From Zeus faber (Eukaryota; Chordata; Actinopteri; Zeiformes; Zeidae): 64,000 nt of DNA. The position numbers and the translations under genes were made by a program. Below, piece after piece: positions 19,536 to 32,023 of this stretch (position 1 is its first letter; every line of letters starts with the position of its first letter). Where the stretch lies: NCBI GenBank assembly GCA_960531495.1, contig OY482849.1, positions 29,374,999-29,438,998 of the forward strand, in the 5' to 3' direction. The notes beneath the pieces were generated by a model that saw only the letters and a list, made by a program, of their open reading frames with translations, did no database searches and was not told where the DNA came from.

Positions 19536-22500
19536 GGTCTGAGACTGAAAATAGCAAATAAAGATAAGATTAGGTCAATCATTTCTATCAGCTAAGGTCT
19601 AATTCATTTCTAGGGTCCACAATGTTAAATATCCAAATAAACGATAGCTGTGTTATTTCAACATCCATGTAATCTTACGTCAACAGCATACGATGTTAAC
19701 ATATCCTACTTCCTTACTTAGTTGTAGAGCTATTCCAATATATTGAGATTTTAAAGTTGTTGGCTGGCGCCACCAGAGTTTTCTCACAGCCAGAAAGCGC
19801 CTCTTGACAAACTGTAAACTTAGATACGTCTTCTGTTTTGCTCAAGTTGAACTGACCTTTGGAATCAGGGCTCGATGAGTAATGGAATGAATGAGACATG
19901 CTGTCAAGGTCCATCAAAGATCAAAAGAAGCAAGTGAAGTCATTTCCTTTGTCGGACCAACGGCTCTCAAAGCCAAAGCATCTGTGCAATCATCCCCCTC
20001 ATGCTAAATAAATCACACAAATCCTCTGTACCACTTTTATCAGTAAGAGCTTTGCTATCTAATTTTCTTGCCCAGTCATTTCAATGAAATGGAAAGGTAG
20101 ACGGGGCAGAAGGTTCTCCATTAGATATATAACACCTTGTGAACAACCCCATATGAATAGTGTGTCAACCTGTCAGGGAACAAAATGAACACAAATACTA
20201 AATTCGGTAAACTTTCCAATTTCTGAAGCAAACATGTTTTTTCAACAAGCTTCAGCACCTCCCGCCAATGAGTCAGAAATCAGACATTGTATTAGACTTG
20301 TGGTAACCAAACACTCCATCACCATCGCCTCCATGTGCACCTCCATCGCCTTGAAAGCCCTTTGAAATATGTCTTTGTGTAATTCAGATACATCTAGACC
20401 ACTTACTGTCTATTTATGTAGTCCGTTTTTAGATTGTGAATCTTGTCATGTTGTCAACATCTTCCTCGATGTTGGTGAGATGCCCATCAGCCCATGTAAA
20501 ATACTTAGTAGCCTTTCCCTACATTACAAGATTGTTGATTACAAGACAGCCGTCCTTGGGAAAGCAAATGTATTCTTTATATCATAGACAGAACCCCGCA
20601 CTAGAACAGCTGTTATCTTTCTTACTGCTCTATTCTCATCACTGAAAAAGCAATTCCAGTCAGTCCCACATGGAAGTAACCTTGGCCTCAGACCGTGAAG
20701 CCTGAAGTACGACATCTGTCCACAACAACAATAAAACAATAAGTCTTACATGACCAATGTCTTACCCAGAGCGAGGGATGCAGGTGCTGCTTCCCAACCA
20801 GGCCTCGTTCCCTTGCGCCTCTTTCGGCCATAAGATGCCTCAATCTCCTTCATCCCCGAGAATGCTTGGCTGTTTGATTAGGCTTAGGCTGCCTAGACCC
20901 CCATGATTCCCTTGGTCTGGATGTTGTGTCACATTTTGTCACACATGACAACTAGGGATTGCTGTACCTTATTGAACTTTAATCTCTACTACAAAATGAG
21001 CTTAAGTAGTCTTTCCATTTGATGAGTAGTCATCAATGTTGGCAGGACAGTCTAGTCCACAGAGCTTGACGGCAAAACCGATTTCTATGAGAGAGAGCCA
21101 GTATATTCACTTATACATTAACGTTCCCTCTATCACTCACGCGATCACAAGCCTACACTCCGAATACACACCACTTTTCTCACACACTCACCAAATTCAC
21201 GCATCCCCACTCTCACTGCACATGACAGCCAGAACAGCAGTTTCTGAAAGGCTCGGACATTCTATTCACATACGCTTGGAACAAACACACACACAACTGA
21301 TCGCCAGACACATTCTGGGCTCGACCACAGCACTCTGGATACTGAAAAATTAGGGTGTCTCCAGTAGTCATATCAACACTACTAAAGCTATTAAATCATT
21401 ACCAATTTTAGATAACTATATAACAACATTGCAGTTTTCAATGGATCTCAATACTAACGCTGCCTGTGGGTGAAGACAGCATCAAAAGGTGAGCCTTAGT
21501 TGAGAATTGATTGTGGCTTCCTGATAATATAGAAGGCCACTGAGTTCCCGCCGCTAGTCATCATAACAGTCAAAGCCCAACCCAGAATATTGAAGATCAG
21601 AATGACCATTACCCTGCCAGGCTATCGAGGAAATGTGATCTATACTGTGCAGGGCCACTGGTAAGGCCTCGCTTCCATAGCATCTGCATAGTGAATCCTG
21701 CATCTCCCCCCGGGGAATAATAAGAGTGTTATCTCATCTAATAAGTAGATTCCAACAGTACATTCCCAGGTACTTTGGGTGGTTATGTAGGAATTGAAAG
21801 TGGTGCCTTTATTATCCTAGCCTACTCTCGTCACGTTCTCGCTTGGTGAAATGGGAAGCTGACCCACCCTCCTTTACTTGGGTTTGTTTTTTTTCTGAGT
21901 AACGAATGTGCAATGACGGCACCGCTTTCCCAATTCCTGAAGCAGGCTGGAGTGGCTTTTGCAATGATTAACCTAACCTCCGGGTCAAAGGAGGCCCAAT
22001 CAGAATATGAGTTGACCTTGCCTCGAATTACATAAATATAAATCATAGTGTGCTTTTTTGGGGATTTAATCCGGCCAAATGGCATCCATTAGTGATAATA
22101 AGTCGGCGTCAGCCAAACTGTCGCTGTGAGAGAACTCGGCCCATTTGTTGACGTTTGGTTGGAAAAAGAATGCTCCATATAACCGTTGTGTATATGCTCT
22201 GTTACACAGTGGATGCAGTCCGTGTGAGACATTGTTTTTCGTGGTAATCCGTGCGACGTGGAAACTACCTCGAGCGGCTGCAGTCCAAGTGTTTTAGCTG
22301 CAACAGAAAGGACCTTAATAAATACATATAATAAATACATATACCAATAAATAGTGACGACATCAGTAAAGCCAACATTAACAAGGGCTGATTACGTTGA
22401 GTGGATGTGCTCCGTTGAGCTGCCAGGAAGTTCTGTGCTCCAGTTTCGACGTGGGTCGAACTACTTTTTGGGGGGAAAAAATAAATAAATAAATAAAATA
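19536..22500. other. Probable lipin 5' intron, no exon recognised
   Basis: This lies between the lipin start codon and the CpG-rich candidate promoter at 22.5 kb. The short frames carry no recognisable domain. It is mostly AT-rich single-copy-looking sequence. Confidence 0.4.
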
Positions 22501-22504
22501 AAAG

Positions 22505-22790
22505 TTACTCGAACAATCACGACGACACCCTCCGCGCAGGTAAGTGAGATGGCAGAAAGTTGATTCGCGGCACCGTCGGGTCCTCACCTCTGCCCGCGGA
22601 GCTTCTCCCTCCGGCGGCTCCTCGAGTCGCGGCTGAAGTCGGGACGCTTCCTCGTTCGCCGCGCACGCGCAGAACCTTGACTCTGACGTCGGGTGAGGGG
22701 GGCGCTCGCCGGGGGAGCCAATCAGCGACCGGAGCGGCGCGAAAGGTCCCGCCCCCCCGTGTCTGTTTTGTAAATACGGCGCAGCGTGTC
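22505..22790 (-). promoter_or_regulatory. lpin3: CpG-rich candidate promoter and non-coding first exon of lipin
   Basis: This is an island of high CpG density in AT-rich DNA. On the minus strand a donor-like site GCAGAG/GTGAGG ends a possible exon at 22588, and an inverted CCAAT box (AGCCAATCAG on plus, 22717-22726) lies about 130 bases upstream of it. On the plus strand a perfect CAG/GTAAGT donor sits at 22537-22545, so bidirectional transcription is possible. The assignment to lipin rests on position and strand. Confidence 0.45.
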
Positions 22791-23094
22791 GACCCGCCGA
22801 ACAATAATATACATTATAATATACATAGTAATACACATAATAATATACGTAATAATGTATAACGTACAAATCTGCATATTTCAACATATTGCACCCTATT
22901 GCAAATATGTATGTACGTCACTGGAAGAAATCGCACAGTGTGATTATACAGATCACGCTGTGATTTTGGTATAATTGTTTCGCCTGTTATACATAAACGG
23001 GTTTATTTTTACTGATGCAGGTAATAAAATGTATTTTACGCTATGGTTCACTATGTTTGCGCAGCCTTTGGGGTTGCCATTTTTTTATTTTTTT

Positions 23095-23260
23095 ATATAT
23101 ATATAATTTCACTGCATCGTACTTGTACTTGTACAGGTAAAGGATCTTGACATCTTGTATTTACTTCACTCCTACAGTACATTTTTTCCAGTTTTTGCGT
23201 TTTCAAGATTCTTTTTTTGTCACATGCGATCATACATATACGGTGCAGTGGCGTTATAAA
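23095..23260 (-). mobile_element. 3' end of a non-LTR retrotransposon (LINE tail), minus orientation
   Basis: Read on the minus strand, 23260-23195 gives CACTGCACCGTATATGTATG, then GTGACAAAAAAAGAATCTTG. This is the common 3' terminal motif of fish LINEs with a TCTTGAA-type tail. The adjacent TTTCACTGCATCGTACTTGTACTTGTAC (23107-23134) is another such tail on the plus strand. A similar end occurs at 60110-60190. Confidence 0.5.
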
Positions 23261-24129
23261 AGGGCAACTCCAAAGGTTGCGCAAAACAAAGCAGGAGGAG
23301 TTATAAAAGATAATAATACATATAGCATCATCCTACAGATAGGTATCCTCCTTGCAAATAATCGATTTGCACAAAATGCACATTGTGCTTGATTCACAAA
23401 AATATCATTGCATTTCAAGGTGATCAACGTAAAGCTTCTTCGTCGAGATGAATGTTGCTGTTTTGGACATTTTTGAAGAATAATGGCAACAAATATATCA
23501 CGTAAATGTGTGTTTTGTCCAGCAGGTGGCGCACCTTCACTCAGCGCCTGGGTAAAAGGTGTTCTGCATCACATGTTTTTCTATTGATATCAAGATGTTT
23601 GGAATTCTTGAGCAGTTTTGCACAATGAGCGTAGAATCTTAAAAAAAGCCCGTCTCAGCGCAGGGGTGTTGCAGAGCTATGACAGCTCAGTCGTCGGGGA
23701 GAAATTCAGGGTTGGAGAGACGAATCCCATTTTCTTGTGAACAGCAAATCGATGAAAAAGGCTATATACATACATATATATATATATATATATAACGACA
23801 TTGCATTATTTTATGTTTTAGGCTTTGTTCGATAAGTACATTTGTCACAGCATTAAACCAGCAGTATGTCACAGCCAGATAAACAGTCTCTAGAAACAAG
23901 CAGTACTAGTGGAGTTAGAGATGGGGTTTTATTTTTTATTTTTTTTCATGAAAGTATGTTCGACAATAAAGTGAAAATAATATAATGAAACAACAACAAC
24001 AAAAATGGGAACATGAAAATCCAGCTGACGGGCCAACACAATGTGACAGATGACCCATGCTGCAGGAGGCATGTAAATCCGTTTGTTCCTTGAACCTAAC
24101 ACGATGTTTGGGCAGACAGCAGAGCCCCC

Positions 24130-24649
24130 TGTGACATAAAGCATTCCCCCCGGTGCGTCGGGGGACCAGCGGCGACCGGCGGCGCTGCCTATTTAAGGAG
24201 TCTCAGCAGCCTTAGTACTCCTGAGCAATGCGGGGACTCTGGCTCTTAAAAACTCTGCTCCTATCGCTCCCTCCACTCCCATCCTCCCAGATGACCCTGC
24301 GCCGCGAGGAGCCCCCTCTGACGGTTTCGGGGCTTTTCTCTAAATAAGGCCGCCTTATCGTAGTTCCTGTCATTTCAACCGCTTTCCCCAAACATCCCGA
24401 GTGGCGTCTGTGGCGGCAGCGAGCAGCGGCTCGTGCATTCTTTTCCCATGTATGGAGAAGTGCCCCGGCCCCGGGACGCCTCTGTTTGGGGCGGCCCGGC
24501 CTCTCCATTGGCTGGGCGGGACAGGGGAGGGGAGCACGGGGAGGGTGATGCTTTAAACAAACTTTTCCTGAGCTTCGCCTGTTTCCCTTCCACTGCAGAG
24601 CAAGACAAAAGGGGGGTTGAAGGACTCGCTGATTCTACCTGACGTCAAG
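24130..24649 (+). promoter_or_regulatory. myl9: Candidate myl9 promoter and non-coding first exon
   Basis: This GC-rich region upstream of the myl9 coding exons contains a TATTTAAG TATA-like box at 24190-24197, a CCAAT sequence (CTCCATTGGCTGGG) near 24507, and a consensus-like donor AAG/GTGAGA whose exon side ends at 24649. A TGACGTCA (CRE) lies at 24640-24647, just before that donor. The matching acceptor (CTCGCAG) precedes the coding exon at 27513. The transcription start is not fixed by sequence alone. Confidence 0.5.
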
Positions 24650-24908
24650 GTGAGATGGAGTTTGATTTCTATGCCTTTGTTTGCACGTGTGCTCTGACGG
24701 TCTGGGGGGGAAAAAAAAACAAACCCAACAAAAAAAACAACAACTGGGGTTTAGTGTATTTTAAGAGCCCTTGAAGTCAGTGAAGAATTTCAAGGGTTTT
24801 GTGGGACGGAGGTAAACTGTAAGAGTTGGGATCAGTCTAAAAGGGGGATAGAGCCACTAAGACCTGCTGGTAGGACTGAGGTGCTCCAAGTCCTTTCTCA
24901 TCAGTTGG

Positions 24909-24909
<1 letters not shown>

Positions 24910-24947
<38 letters not shown>

Positions 24948-25041
24948 TGTGTGCGCGCACACGCTTATTATGTTTTGCTGTGATCTCATCATCACAGTGG
25001 ATTAGACAGAGGAATTTCTCTTTGCCCCTGACCCATTTAGG

Positions 25042-25076
<35 letters not shown>

Positions 25077-25130
25077 GAAATTCAACAACTCTCAAACCCA
25101 GACTCAAACAAATGTACTCACAGACACATG

Positions 25131-25177
<47 letters not shown>
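24910..25177. repeat. Cluster of (GT)n, (CT)n and (CA)n microsatellites
   Basis: Three simple arrays lie close together in myl9 intron 1: (GT)n at about 24910-24952, (CT)n at 25041-25068 and (CA)n at 25135-25177. A further (TG)n follows at about 25356-25379. Confidence 0.95.
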
Positions 25178-25179
<2 letters not shown>

Positions 25180-26533
25180 CAGGGTGGGGGTGTAGCAGCA
25201 GCTGTCATGTTTGCAGCTTTTTATAACCAGTGAGTGTCTGTGGAATTTGCGGCCGTTGGCCTCGCAGTCGTCTCTCACCCTGACCCGGGGTCAGAGGTCA
25301 GAGTGAGGGATGACGGCCTGACAAGTTGATGATATCAAGGTGTGTGTGCTGTGTGGTATGTGTGTGTGTGTGTGTGTGTTTGTGTGGGCGAACAGAGGGG
25401 CTCTGTCACCAAAGGGAAGGGGGGAGAGGGGTTCGTAGCCATTTTATTAATCATTGTAAAATCCATGTGACATCGAATGCATCTCATCGGTCCAACCGAG
25501 TATAATGAGTAATCCATCTTTTTTTTTTTTTTGCTTTCTTCGACCCCCAGGGGGGAAGTTGTGAAGCGGTGAGATTGTCCTAGCAGGTTTACAGCGGCTT
25601 CGGGTCGACGTATCGACCCCCCGCACTCAGACAGGACGCTCTCTCTGGAGCCAGGCGGCGGCTTGGAGAAGAGAGAGAACCAGAGCACTCCCCGGGGGCC
25701 GGAGCCCAGCGCCTCCGCTCCCTGGACCCTCCTAAAAACCGAGCGTCGCCCCCTCGGCAAACTAATTCACCTGCGCTCACAGAGCTGCACGGCGGTTAGA
25801 TCAGAAGCTCCGGTTTAAAAAAACAAACAAACAAAAAAAAACGCGTTGGAACTTTCCAGTGTTGCCGCGGCCTTGACATAGCGCTGGACCCCGTTCAGCT
25901 CCCGGCCTTCAAAGCGACGGCGTTGCGTAGCGACTGGAAGAATGGACGGGCGCGCGGCCAGCGGCTCGCCAACCCCCCCCCCGTGTTTACGGCGACAGAA
26001 AGGAGGGACAGGAAAAGGTTCACAATAACAGATTGGAAAGAACTTATCAAACGCAAACAAGGCTGCGGGGAGGGGGGGGGGCAACAAAAAAAAAGAGTCC
26101 TGGGAGTGTGTGGCGAACGCGAGCGGTCCGCGACGTGTCGGCGGTTGACGCGGAGGGCCCAGACGCCCACTCCTATCTTTGATAATAAAATAAAAGAATG
26201 AGGAGGAGGAGGAGGAGGTATATTTCCATTCGTTATTCACCGATGCAAAGTGTCTGTGATACGGTTGCCGGGCAGATTACACGGATGATCGTCTCATAGC
26301 TGTCCTTTGGATGAACAACCTTCCATGGGACAGAAAGGCAGATTAGGGCGTATGAAAATGAGCTGTAAAACAGCCTCCGTCGCGCACCGTCCCGGCAGGG
26401 AGTCTATCGTACAACGCAAATAAAGTATGAGGCCTGCCCCGGCCAGTAAAAAAAAAACCAAAAAAAACAGACCCCGCCTCAGACAGCGTCCTTTCGCACG
26501 GACACATTAATCATTTCGGGCGTGGCCGTCTGA

Positions 26534-26543
26534 CCTTATAAGG
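26534..26543. promoter_or_regulatory. Perfect CArG box (SRF-binding consensus)
   Basis: The sequence CCTTATAAGG fits CC(A/T)6GG exactly and is palindromic. Serum response factor sites of this kind drive smooth-muscle contractile genes, including in first introns. This one is in the first intron (or an alternative promoter) of myl9. Function is inferred. Confidence 0.55.
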
Positions 26544-26948
26544 ACGGGCCGCTCCGGTGCCCGGGAGAGTAAACCCGACACAGCCGCCGCCCGGCGCAGC
26601 ATCGTGCCGCGCGCGACCGTCACATCAGCGCCTCCGGGAGCGTGATGTCACTCCTCCGCCGCGCCCAAATGGATGTGACTCATCCGCAGACATCACCTGT
26701 TCCTCACCGTACCAAACCAGACACACACACGCACACACCCATAGTCACACAGGCAGACCAACACACGCATGAAATGTCTCTTGCAGACCTGAGCTGGAGA
26801 GCCAGGTCGGATCCTGTGGAATCCTTTTCCAGGAGGCAGCTGCTCACACACACGTCGGCGTCAGGCGGCGCACCTGACACTCAGGAGCAGGAGCCCCTCC
26901 CGTCAGGCTCTCTCTCTCTGCTCGGGGCTGTTTCGGGAGACGCTGCCG

Positions 26949-26949
<1 letters not shown>

Positions 26950-26985
<36 letters not shown>

Positions 26986-27168
26986 ACATACACACACATG
27001 CGCACACACACACCGCACGCACACACTGCATGCACACACACATACACACACACACTCACAGGTGCACACACAGCCACATACACATACACACTCTCACACA
27101 CACAGGCACACACACACCCACATACACACACACACACACGCACACAGACACACACACACACACGCATT
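26950..27168. repeat. Imperfect (CA)n-rich tract
   Basis: About 220 bases of CA units with many CG, CT, TG and TA interruptions lie near the 3' end of myl9 intron 1. A poly(T) run follows at about 27290-27305. The T/H-rich frame across it is an artefact. Confidence 0.9.
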
Positions 27169-27502
27169 ATTCTCTCTCCTAAGGCAGAACACAGGAAAAA
27201 GATATGATGGTGCGGTGGACCGAGGTGGTTTATCTCTTCGAAATTTGAAACGGATGCTTCCTTTCATAAACGGTTCTGGCTTTTTCCTTTTTTTTTTTTT
27301 TTTTTGGGGGGCAAATGGACCGAATTTCCATCGCACCTTTCAGCACCGGCCACTTAATTTATTAATATTGCCCTTAAACGCCAGCATCAAAAGCGTCCTC
27401 CCACCTCTTCTGCCCCCCCACGAGCCGGCGCCGAATTTCAGTTTTGTCCAGCGCGCCGCGAGCACGCAGCGTCCAATCACGCTAACGGGCCGTGTCTTTT
27501 GA

Positions 27503-28328
<826 letters not shown>

Positions 28329-29200
28329 CGAGGGGGAAAAGGACTGAAAATGCGCCTGCACGCCCAACGCCGCATCCACCCCCCCGACTCTGCGCGTCGT
28401 AGACACATGTAGATCTGAGAGACTGGATTGAATGCGCCCGTTTTATTTCCCACCGACCGAATCCCCTTAGATCTGCATTGGTCTACGGATGGCGGGAGCT
28501 CGGGGTTAATTGGCGATACAGGCAGGTGCTCTCCAATACTCCCGTTTTAAAATTTTGAACTTCGACTCCGATTATCTACGAAAGAGGTGAAGCATGGCCT
28601 TTGCATCACAAACAAGTCTCTCGCAGCTTCCTTCGCATTCCCTTCGCCTCTTAGCGTCACCTGGATAGGTAAAGGTTTGGCTTCAAACACATCACTCCAG
28701 ATTTTGTAGGCCAGGGATGGGGAAGCTGATTTGACCCTTGGGATGGCCAAAAGCAGTGTGTGTGTTTGCAGGATGCCATTTCACATAACACACACTAAGC
28801 CGTGCCCATCTAGGACGGACCAATTGAATACATGGATCAGTTACATTTAATTGTTTTTTTTTGTTACGGCTTTTTATTACAATTGTTACACTATTGTGTT
28901 TCATTCCACATCCATCTAAAATTGGTGATAAAACCCATTTAACACATTCCCCAACAGCCTGGCTATGTCTGGATTACAAAGTATTTAGCCTTAAAAATTG
29001 CAAAAACAGGTAAAGATTCCACACGATAAACTAGACAACTGAGTTCACGATGTGACTACATCCATGCAGGTCCTTTGAAGGATTCTTTGTTTCAAAGATG
29101 CTTTAGTCGCCAATTGCAGATGTCAAATCGTATCAATGTTATTAATCTAGTGCAACTTTTATATGGGAAAAGAAATAAAATCTTAATTGTGCAAGAATAA
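28329..29200 (+). other. myl9: Probable myl9 3' UTR ending at an AATAAA
   Basis: The segment runs from the stop codon to an AATAAA at 29173-29178. A UTR of about 0.85 kb is plausible. No open frame of interest is present. Confidence 0.45.
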
Positions 29201-29469
29201 TTTCTCATGTCTTGTCCCTTTATCATTTTGAAATGTAAGCATCTCTTCGTTACTTGTGTTTTCTGAGCCGGCGCTGGACGGACGTCATTCAACAAGAACT
29301 CGGGAGGGAACACATTTCCCCTTCAGGTTTAAGACTGAAAGCAACGCTCTTGAAAGTATTTTCTCTTCTACTGATTGGCCACCTCACATCAGAGAACACA
29401 GCTTGAATACAGATGGCAAAGCAATGCACACTCAAAGGAAGGAAAAGAAACCCAACAGAACGCAGCCTT

Positions 29470-32023
29470 AGCAAAAACTGAACTTTTATTTCTCTGAAAT
29501 GCTCATAGAAAACACATATTTAGAGTTTAAGGCATATATTGCACAGACTATTGAAATGTTTTTATGTAGAAGAGGACATGTTCCCTCAATCCTAAGTTTA
29601 AGGCACAGTAGCCAGTTATACTGCCCATGGTAGGTCATGATTCACAAAATGAACCGTTAGAATGCATTTGGCCTTACAGAAGCGACGCATAAAACCATGC
29701 CCCCAAAAAATAAAAATAAAAAACACAAATATATACACACACACACACGCACGCGCGCGCACACACACACAGACACACGGAAAAGAACCAGATCTTGGAG
29801 AGACGTTTTGTGTACATGCATTATCGTACATGTTTACTAGACTCCAAGTGTCATTTTGGATCATAAAACCGGCTATAGAATCTAGAGATATAAGCAAAAA
29901 CCTGCCTGCCGCGGCTGTAATCAGTATTAAGACAATTCCAGTATCACCACCGGGATTAGCGTTAATAGTGTTTACTCTCTACTTAGTTTTACATATATGT
30001 ACATTAAGTCCTAAGCATGACGTGGCCTGTGTAAATTGAGGTATTAAACAGACATCTCTCTAGCATCTTATCACCTTGTACTACCATGCATAAAATACAA
30101 CTCAGAAAGTAACAGACAAAATAAAGATGGCAGGGTAGGAGGTACTCTTATTTAGCTAAAGGCGAGAGGAAAAAAAAAAAAAGAATATTTTTGGGATTGT
30201 GCTCAGCGGTATTTTTATCAGAATTACAGATTTTCTTCTCCAGTCTTCTACTTGCACAGGTAAAAAAAAAAAAGAAAAAGTTAAAAAATAAAACATACCA
30301 TTGTTGAATGGCACTAGTAAACATTACAGTATTGGGGGGGGGGGGGGGGGAAGAAAATACACCCATATGAAAAATAAATTCTAAAATGACATTTCACCTT
30401 GATGCTACTACAGTATATTCACATCGGAAATCAACTGGCAACTGTTAATACAGCTCTAGTTTTCAGCCACATATTGTGAGATATGCTAAGACAGTTTCAT
30501 GGAAACTACAACCTCTATGAATGATAATCAATTCTATAGAACCCAGGAATACAAACAGAGTGACAGGACCAATGAGAGGGCGTCGGATTTGGTTCATGGT
30601 ACCACAGGAAATAAAAAGGTCATCTGGTCGTCAGCTAAAGCTGCATCTGCTACATTTGCTTTGTCAAGAGCCTTTATGATGATTAAAAACACTAGTCGGA
30701 AATAGAGTGACCAAATAATAACAACAATAATAAAAATAATAATGATGAAAAAAAAGAATAGAACCTGGACGTTACAATCGCGGGCCAGATTTTCTTTGCA
30801 CTTAATTTATGAAGGAACCAATCGGGGCGGCACGCGTCGCAGCAGGTATTGCATTTCATTTCCGCCACAGGAGAGATAAGAGGCCGATGACATCACTTTG
30901 CTGAGCTGCTCGCTTCACCACCGAAATTGATTTCTGTAACAGGACCAATGTGACCTTCTCTCCCATCCCATCATCAGGCACATACGATGAGGAGAACAGG
31001 CCACACTCGCGCATCTACAAAATACTGCTTGCTAGAATACCGGGACAGAATGAAAAAAAAAAAAACGGGGAAATAGAACGGTTTGAAGTTTTGATCCGGG
31101 CACCCGAAAGCTGTTGTTTATTTTGGGAGTTTTGACATAATTCGGCAGTGCCACCGTCCTGCCCCGGGACTGGAATTCATGGAGGCAGACAGGAAGGGGG
31201 AAGGGATGGGGACAGGCACACGGGAGGAAATCCATGCAGTCGGGCTCGCTGCAGTACAATCAATTACACCCCTCCCCAAATCTCCTTTCTCACGGGACGG
31301 AGGGAGGAGCCTGTGTGCATGTCTATGGAATGATCACGAAAAGGGAAGAACAGGCTAAATAAAAACATCTAAAAGTGCACAGCTATAGTGGAACGTGGCG
31401 CTGGTGAGACACGTGGAAAAAGGTGGCATCTGCTTTTTTTCCCCCCTCGACAAGGCGACGGATTGATAGGCAGGCTGGCAGGTGATGTTATTAAATACCT
31501 TTTTTGTTTTGTTACATTCAACAAAGTCCAGTACTGCTACGGATGAGACTAGCTCTGCTGGTACCGGCGATACCACCGATTTAAATCTGCTACACTCTAC
31601 AGACACTATCCGCCTCGGCGTTTACTAGCGGGGAAAAAAAATATAAAAAAAAGTAATAGTTGAGATTGGACTTGGAAAAACAGCATCATAAACTTTAATT
31701 TTGTATTTTGGAATGTCAGTTTAGTAATATAGCATTAAAATGTTCTGACCAGCAACAGCTTTCATCAGGGAGGATATTTCAAAAGGGTAAAATGTTGCTT
31801 GAGAGAGCACAAGTCTTTAAAACACGACTTTATGCATGTCCCTTCTTTTCATCCATGTTTGCAGGCATATAATCAGTTTGTACAACTTGAGCAAGCATAC
31901 ACGTCATCTGTCACCATGGACCAATGCTGAGAATGTACTGGATCTCCTATGTACAATACTGGCCAGACTTCAGGGGTTCTGGCCACTCTCCTTTTTAAGT
32001 ATGCACATGGGTACGGCGGCCAT
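29470..32023 (-). other. tgif2: Probable long tgif2 3' UTR
   Basis: On the minus strand this runs from the tgif2 stop (32024-32026) to an AATAAA (TTTATT at 29485-29490 on plus). It holds a (CA)n/(CG)n tract near 29735-29775 and a run of about 18 G at 30333-30350. The resulting ~2.5-kb UTR would end roughly 300 bases from the myl9 polyadenylation site. No other gene is recognised. Confidence 0.45.

Noticed and set aside
19714-19917. Possible extra lipin exon upstream of the start codon
   Set aside because: The peptide resembles no lipin sequence, and lipins begin at MNxVGQLAE, which is present in the exon at 19344-19535.
26642-27502. 286-codon plus-strand frame before the myl9 coding exon
   Set aside because: It runs through a CA-repeat and a poly(T) run and carries no domain; the myl9 acceptor and Kozak ATG lie just after it.
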